Part shown: positions 59,777 to 64,000 of the stretch, one piece after another | Layout of the letters: each line of letters starts with the position of its first letter | Numbering within the stretch: the stretch's first letter is position 1 | Source of the DNA: Papaver somniferum | Lineage: Eukaryota > Streptophyta > Magnoliopsida > Ranunculales > Papaveraceae | NCBI RefSeq assembly: GCF_003573695.1 | Contig: NC_039358.1 | Coordinates: forward strand, 10,148,326-10,212,325 | Length of the DNA stretch: 64,000 bases | Reading direction: 5' to 3' | Translations under genes and position numbers: made by a program | The notes under the pieces: model-generated | The model's database searches: none | The model's input: only the letters and a program-made list of their open reading frames with translations | Told to the model about the DNA's origin: nothing

Positions 59777-59972
59777 ATACCTTTCTCTGCCTTTTGGCTA
59801 ATATCAAGTGTAGTATCTGTTCTTATCAGTTTAATATCTGATATGTGAGCCATCGGCTCACACGATATTAAATTAATTTTTTTCATGGGGGAGTTCCCAT
59901 CACAGTAGCTTGCTGCTGAGGTTCTCATGCGTCGTCCTTGCGTTGCACTACTGCAAAGGCCTGACACACCCC
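59777..59972 (+). ncRNA. U2: U2 spliceosomal snRNA, variant or pseudogene
   Basis: The 196 bases follow plant U2 from ATACCTTTCTC to the 3' ACACCCCC. The branch-point pairing box GTAGTA (59,810-59,815), the conserved TCTTATCAGTTTAATATCTG and the Sm site (ATTTTTTT, 59,876-59,883) are intact. In the stem after it, GTGAGCC pairs with GGCTCAC where the usual sequence is GTGGGCC/GGCCCAC, a two-sided change that keeps the pair. Stem-loop changes in the 3' half, and G-to-T changes near positions 12 and 25, depart from consensus. A TATA box is in place but no clear upstream sequence element is present, so expression is uncertain. Confidence 0.9.
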
Positions 59973-60125
59973 CACCAAAACTAAGAAAAACTTTGGGGTG
60001 TTTGTGTTGTATAATGATAATTCGAGGCATTTAGTCTGTAGTTCAAGCCCCATTTGTAGACTATGATAATCCAGGCTTTAAGTGTGTAGTGAGCCCCATA
60101 TAACTCTGTCCATTTCTTCGTTGCA
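59973..60125 (+). other. 3' flank of U2
   Basis: A plant snRNA 3' box (AGTNNAAA-like) was not clearly seen. AGTTCAAG at about 60,041 is the nearest candidate. Confidence 0.25.
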
Positions 60126-60126
60126 G

Positions 60127-60330
60127 TTGGAGAAGCAAATCAAAGCTGCTGAGAAGCAAGAAGTCTAAAGTTTTGAGCCCTGTGCTCCGGTAACATGACT
60201 AGTTAGCATCTTGGTTATAATTTGGGTTGGAGGAGCAAATTGAAGCTGCTGAGAAGCAAGAAGTCTAAAGTTTGATCCCTGTGCTCCGGTAACATGACTA
60301 GTTAGCATCTTGATAACAATTTGGGTGGAA
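60127..60330 (+). repeat. Tandem ~100-bp repeat carrying a terminal-exon-like reading
   Basis: Two units, 60,127 and 60,227 onward, each read LEKQIKAAEKQEV-stop or LEEQIEAAEKQEV-stop, followed by the same 3' sequence (CTGTGCTCCGGTAACATGAC). The first is preceded by TTCGTTGCAG, like a splice acceptor. It looks like a duplicated last exon of a gene that I cannot name. No upstream exon is present. Confidence 0.55.
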
Positions 60331-62200
60331 TCCGTATGTATGAATAGTTCGTTCTTAAACAAATTGAAACAAACAACCAAGAGAAAAACATGAGCTGAAT
60401 GCTAGAACTACATGACACAAGAAATTTGATGATGTAACCTTACCAAATGAGCAAAATTTATAAGCCCATTCTCCCTTCTATAGACAGTGATGATGCAAGT
60501 CTCAGTTGAGTGAAACGGATTAGTCCCACAAGGTTTAGGAAACAAAACTGTACTCAAAATGCGTTGTACATAACCAGCACTCCACTCAAATGAATAATTC
60601 ACGCAGCCTTGCGGTAAGCACAAAGCGAACTATTCTTTCGCCTTTTACTAAAGAATACTGTGTGCTTGCCGTTTATAAGCGGCATACGCCTATTTTTGGA
60701 GGGTTTCTCTTTCTAAGAGGAACCCAACAATTCTCAAAGCCAAGTTTTTTCTTCCCTAGGCTAATTGCTCTACCAGCAACATAGGCCATCTTTACTCACA
60801 CTGCATCAAGTCATGAAATACTTACTAGATTGAAATCCAATGGAAGTTTAGATCTACCATTTCTCCAAATTATGGAACCAAACATAAAGCTTTCATTACT
60901 GGTTGTGTAAGTGAACACTATGACACAATTTTCTCCAGCTTCATTGAACTTAAGCTATTTGGTTTCCCCATGACTCTGACACCTGCCAGATTCTCAGCAG
61001 AGGCTCTATAAAGTATAAAATGTTAAGCCACGGCAATAGTATGACGCTGTTCGCCACACCAATTGAAGGTTCATCGAGATTGTGAGTGGCAGTTGGTGGG
61101 TTCTTGCAAGTGGTTGGTTTTGTAGTGAGATTCCAGATTGGTGCAAGGGTGGCATATCACAAGAACATATGAAGTTGATTACGTTGTTGGAGCTGAAGTC
61201 ATAGATAGGATCTAGCGCTGGTTGAGAATTTTATGCGAATGGTGTCGTGAGAGAACTAATTGGATCTTTTACCGTAGGTCTCCAAGTATTGTGCATCACA
61301 GTAGCTGTATATAGAACATTAAGTGATGTCATAGTAATTTCGCAAATTCAAGTTCCAATAGGATAATCTCCAATGTCAGAAAAGATGGTCATTATCTAGA
61401 GTAGACATGCCATGGATCGATGTACCTAGAGTAGTGTAATACAGTTTGCAGATTCCTTTGCATCAACTGCTAATGAGTACCATGCTGCCAAAATGTTAAC
61501 ACCAGGTGTCGCGATAACTGGCAGGAAAAGAGCACTAGTGTGCAAGGATAAATGGTCTAAGCTTTACAAACTTGAATGGATGTTGTAGACAAACTTGATA
61601 TTTGCTTAAAGTAAAATTACAGTTATGAATGGAGGAGGTGCATCTAGCTGGCCTCTTGTTATTATTGTTGATAATTTCATCGATCTCGGCCATTAAAAAC
61701 TGTGGCGCCTACTCAGTGGCGGAGCTGGAATTCTGATTATACGAAGGGGCAACACCTTCTGGCATGTGCACCTTGGCACTGTTGCCAACCAGTTTTAGGC
61801 CTTTTAGATTTGGGTGTACTTTTGTGTTAGTTTAGTAGGATTTGTTCCCACTTGTAAATTGTCTCATCGAATCATAGTCATTTAGTCCCGTAGAGGTACG
61901 CTCCAAATTATAGTACACGTATTTATGCTGTTAGATTTCAGAAATGAGCACGACCTTACTTGAACAGGATCTGTTCTATAGGCTCGTACCTCTGTATCCT
62001 TGAGTTCTAAGGAGACAGGAACCACAGTCTGGAAGCTGCCAGTTTCAAGCATTAAAACCCATTCAGTTGAGGTTTATGCAAGGATCTTGGAAAGATTGTA
62101 TCGGAGTTATAGAACTTATGACTGTAGACATTCCGCTCCAGAAAAGGAACACAAAAACTGTGACTAGCGCGTTTTGAGTGTATCTATGGCTATTGGTATA
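60331..62200. other. No gene seen
   Basis: Contains a low-support frame (60,590-60,784) with an organelle-like look that I could not place, and otherwise AT-rich spacer. The phrase GGCATGTGCACCTTGGCAC near 61,765 resembles GGCATGTGCAACTTGGCAC near 58,942. Confidence 0.3.
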
Positions 62201-62211
62201 GTCCCACACCG
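62201..62211 (+). promoter_or_regulatory. Upstream sequence element (USE) of the U6 copy
   Basis: GTCCCACACCG differs by one base from the plant snRNA USE (RTCCCACATCG) and starts 59 bases before the RNA, the normal distance. The expected TATA box around -30 is not evident. TATAAAA lies too far up, at 62,219. Confidence 0.7.
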
Positions 62212-62259
62212 TCTCTATTATAAAAGATGATTGCTTCAAATAGTCTGAGCTGCTCAAAG

Positions 62260-62279
62260 AGCCCTTAGGGGACATCCGA

Positions 62280-62311
<32 letters not shown>

Positions 62312-62360
62312 GGCCCCTGCGCAAGGATGACACGCATCGAGAAATGGTCCAAATTTTTTT
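62260..62360 (+). ncRNA. U6: U6 spliceosomal snRNA, probably a pseudogene
   Basis: The invariant core GGGGACATCCGATAAAATTG, then GAACGATACAGAGAAGATTA and GCATGGCCCCTGCGCAAGGA is intact, including the ACAGAG box and AGC triad. It ends in a T7 run (62,354-62,360), as for RNA polymerase III. Two defects are visible. The 5' stem-loop is altered (AGCCCTTAGGGG for GTCCCTTCGGGG), and four bases (ACAA or CAAA) are missing between GACACGCA and TCGAGAAATGG. The USE is present but the TATA is misplaced, so it is likely inactive. Confidence 0.9.
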
Positions 62361-62394
62361 GATTTTTGTTTTTTTGGACTGGTTAGCATTTGGG

Positions 62395-62862
62395 TCATGA
62401 GACTGCTTCCCTGATTTGATAAGAGGGATCGACTCTGATAAGGAAATATGCAAGCAAATGATAATCAAACAGGTGTTGGCCATGGAGCAACCACAAATGG
62501 GGAGACCCATTGTATATATTCGCCAGTAACAACCTTGAGTATTCTGGTTTTGATGCTGTAAGAAAAAAATCATAACCCAAGATCATTGTATCAGGCTCCA
62601 CTGGGATGAAAGCAAGCGGTTCCAAGTCTGACGCGCTCATCCTGGCAATCTTCATCCAGAAACATGTCAGTAACGTTGGAGCTGCTAACCAACTGCCAAA
62701 CCCATGATCCTCTCTTATACTCTTCTTCATCCAATACCTAAAGCATTCGAAGTGTCTATTAGGTCCATTGATTCCAGGCAAATCGATCAACCTGCATTGG
62801 TGAGAGTTTGTTGGAATATTTTCAACGCCGCTAACCAAAGGGGGGTCCTGGGGGGCATCGCC
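62395..62862 (-). other. Unidentified open reading frame
   Basis: 156 codons are open on the minus strand without an ATG at the start. The composition looks protein-like (HFECFRYWMKKSIREDHGF, DLEPLAFIPVEPDTMILGYD) and faintly resembles the F-box-associated region of plant F-box proteins. Evidence is too thin to name it. It ends where the copia polyprotein begins on the other strand. Confidence 0.3.
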
Positions 62863-64000
62863 CAAAAGACAACTGATCCCAAAAGACCAAAGTTGGGAAA
62901 CAGGGCTTATAAATGTGCTTTTGTGGGATACTCTCTTAATAGTATCACCTACAGATTTATAAACCTTGACACTTTTGAGATTATAGAATCTGTAGATGTG
63001 GAATTCTTTGAGAACTTAAATAGGAACAGTTCTCAAATGCAACCCATGGAGAATCCATTGTTACCTGATCTAAAACCTATGGAGATTGATAACAATGATG
63101 AAAATCCCTCTCCTACTGATGACAATGATATTTCAGTGCCTACTGAAGATATCGAACCTAGAAGGAGTAAGAGAGGAAGGATTGAGAAAAAGCCTGATCC
63201 AAACTTTATTTATTACCTTGTAGAGGCAAATAAGAATAGAATTCTTAGTGTTAACCAGTATGTTATGCATACTGATGATGACCCTAAAACTTATGCTGAA
63301 GCCATGAGTTCTAGAGATGCAAATTTCTGGAAAGAAGCCATCAATGATGAAAAGCATTCGCTTTTGACTAACGGGACTTGGGTATTAGTAAATTTACCTC
63401 CTGGTGCTAAAGCAATAGGAAGTAAATGGATATTCAAGAGAAAGTTGAGAGCTGATGGTGAAGTTGATAAGTTTAAGGCAAGGCTAGTTGCCAAGGGTTA
63501 TAAACAAAGACATGGTATTGATTACTTTGATACATATGCTCCTGTTGCACGCATCTCATCCATTCGTTGCTTGATTGCACTTGCTTCTATTCATAAGTTG
63601 GTTGTGCATCAAATGGATGTCAAAACTGCTTTTCTAAATGGGGATTTAGAAGAAGAGATATATATGGAACAACCTGAAGGTTTCATATTACCAGGCCAAG
63701 AGAAGAAAGTTTGAAAGTTAGTGAAATCTCTCTATGGTTTGAAGCAAGCCCCTATGCAATGGCATGAGAAGTTTGATAAAGTAGTTTTGTCATATGGTTT
63801 TGTGGTGAATGATGCGGACAAATGTATCTATAGTAAGCATGATAGTTCTGGTTGTGTGATTCTCTGTTTGTATGTTGATGATATGTTAATCTTTGGGTCT
63901 GACATATCTGTTGTGGAAGAAACAAAGAAGTTTCTTAGTTCTAACTTTGATATGAAGGATTTAGGAGAGGCTGATGTAATCTTGGGAATTAAGATCCTAA
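62863..64000 (+). pseudogene. Ty1/copia polyprotein: integrase end and reverse transcriptase
   Basis: The frame reads KLGNRAYKCAFVGYSLNSIT and YRFINLDTFEIIESVDVEFFE (end of integrase), a polar linker with EPRRSKRGRIEKK, then the RVT_2 domain: ANFWKEAINDEKHSLLTNGTW, GSKWIFKRKLRADGEVDKFK, ARLVAKGYKQRHGIDYFDTY, APVARISSIR, MDVKTAFLNGDLEEEIYMEQ, SLYGLKQAP and the catalytic LCLYVDDMLIFGSD (63,871-63,885 for YVDDM). A TGA at 63,712-63,714 stands where most elements have cysteine (KKV-C-KLVKSLYGL), so this copy has one premature stop. It begins abruptly near 62,863 without the integrase core and runs off the window end. Confidence 0.9.

Noticed and set aside
60590..60784. Open frame with an organelle-like look (SPFTKEYCVLAVYKRHTPIF)
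   Set aside because: I could not assign it to a mitochondrial or plastid gene, and a short open frame alone is not enough. A search against organelle genomes would settle it.

Overview
The window is nuclear DNA of a flowering plant, very probably a eudicot. The evidence is GT-AG introns in AT-rich intergenic DNA, a phi-class glutathione S-transferase pair, a potato inhibitor I gene, an H2A.W-type histone, plant snRNA genes, a mitochondrial cob fragment, and dense LTR retrotransposons. The species cannot be fixed from the sequence. A basal eudicot (Ranunculales-like) genome is a guess only.

Layout. 1-3.75 kb: remains of a plant mobile domain (PMD) gene, then a PIF/Harbinger transposon reduced to half a transposase joined tail-to-tail to its Myb-like partner gene. 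4.5-12 kb: a tandem segmental duplication with an intact potato inhibitor I gene in copy A and a frameshifted one in copy B, plus LINE pieces and an inverted repeat. 13-15.2 kb: minus-strand pieces of unrelated host genes (KXDL-like, THG1-like, an unidentified first exon). 15.2-20.0 kb: an intact PIG-P gene with a long intron in its 5' UTR. 21.6-22.4 kb: GST copy A. 22.8-23.2 kb: a tandem repeat; 23.5-24.2 kb: a LINE RNase H end.

24.7-41.6 kb: one large minus-strand SIRE-like Ty1/copia element with long LTRs and gag only. It is split by a complete Ty3/gypsy-type element (29,864-37,611, 5-bp target duplication GGGAT), and its 5' LTR is split by a solo LTR of a third family. The inner gypsy element has gag on the minus strand, two satellite-like arrays, no visible pol, and on the plus strand a decayed multi-exon PMD gene with its own TATA box. 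42.1-44.9 kb: a Mutator-type MITE and another LTR of the SIRE-like family. 46.3-46.9 kb: a hAT-type MITE with an 8-bp target duplication. 47.4-48.2 kb: GST copy B. 48.5-50.1 kb: a DUF4378 gene fragment and an intact histone H2A.W gene. 51.4-58.9 kb: gag-only SIRE-like elements sharing one LTR, with a mitochondrial cob insertion. 59.8 and 62.3 kb: U2 and U6 snRNA copies. 62.9 kb to the end: a Ty1/copia polyprotein (integrase end plus reverse transcriptase) with one stop codon.

Genes that look functional are the potato inhibitor I gene, PIG-P, two GSTs and H2A.W. The rest is mobile DNA or fragments. The two GSTs are a duplicate pair pushed about 25 kb apart by nested retrotransposons. The best candidates for something little described are the antisense PMD gene inside a pol-less gypsy element, the family-specific palindrome arrays in the LTRs of the gag-only elements, and the U2 copy with a compensated stem change. 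All comparisons were made by eye.
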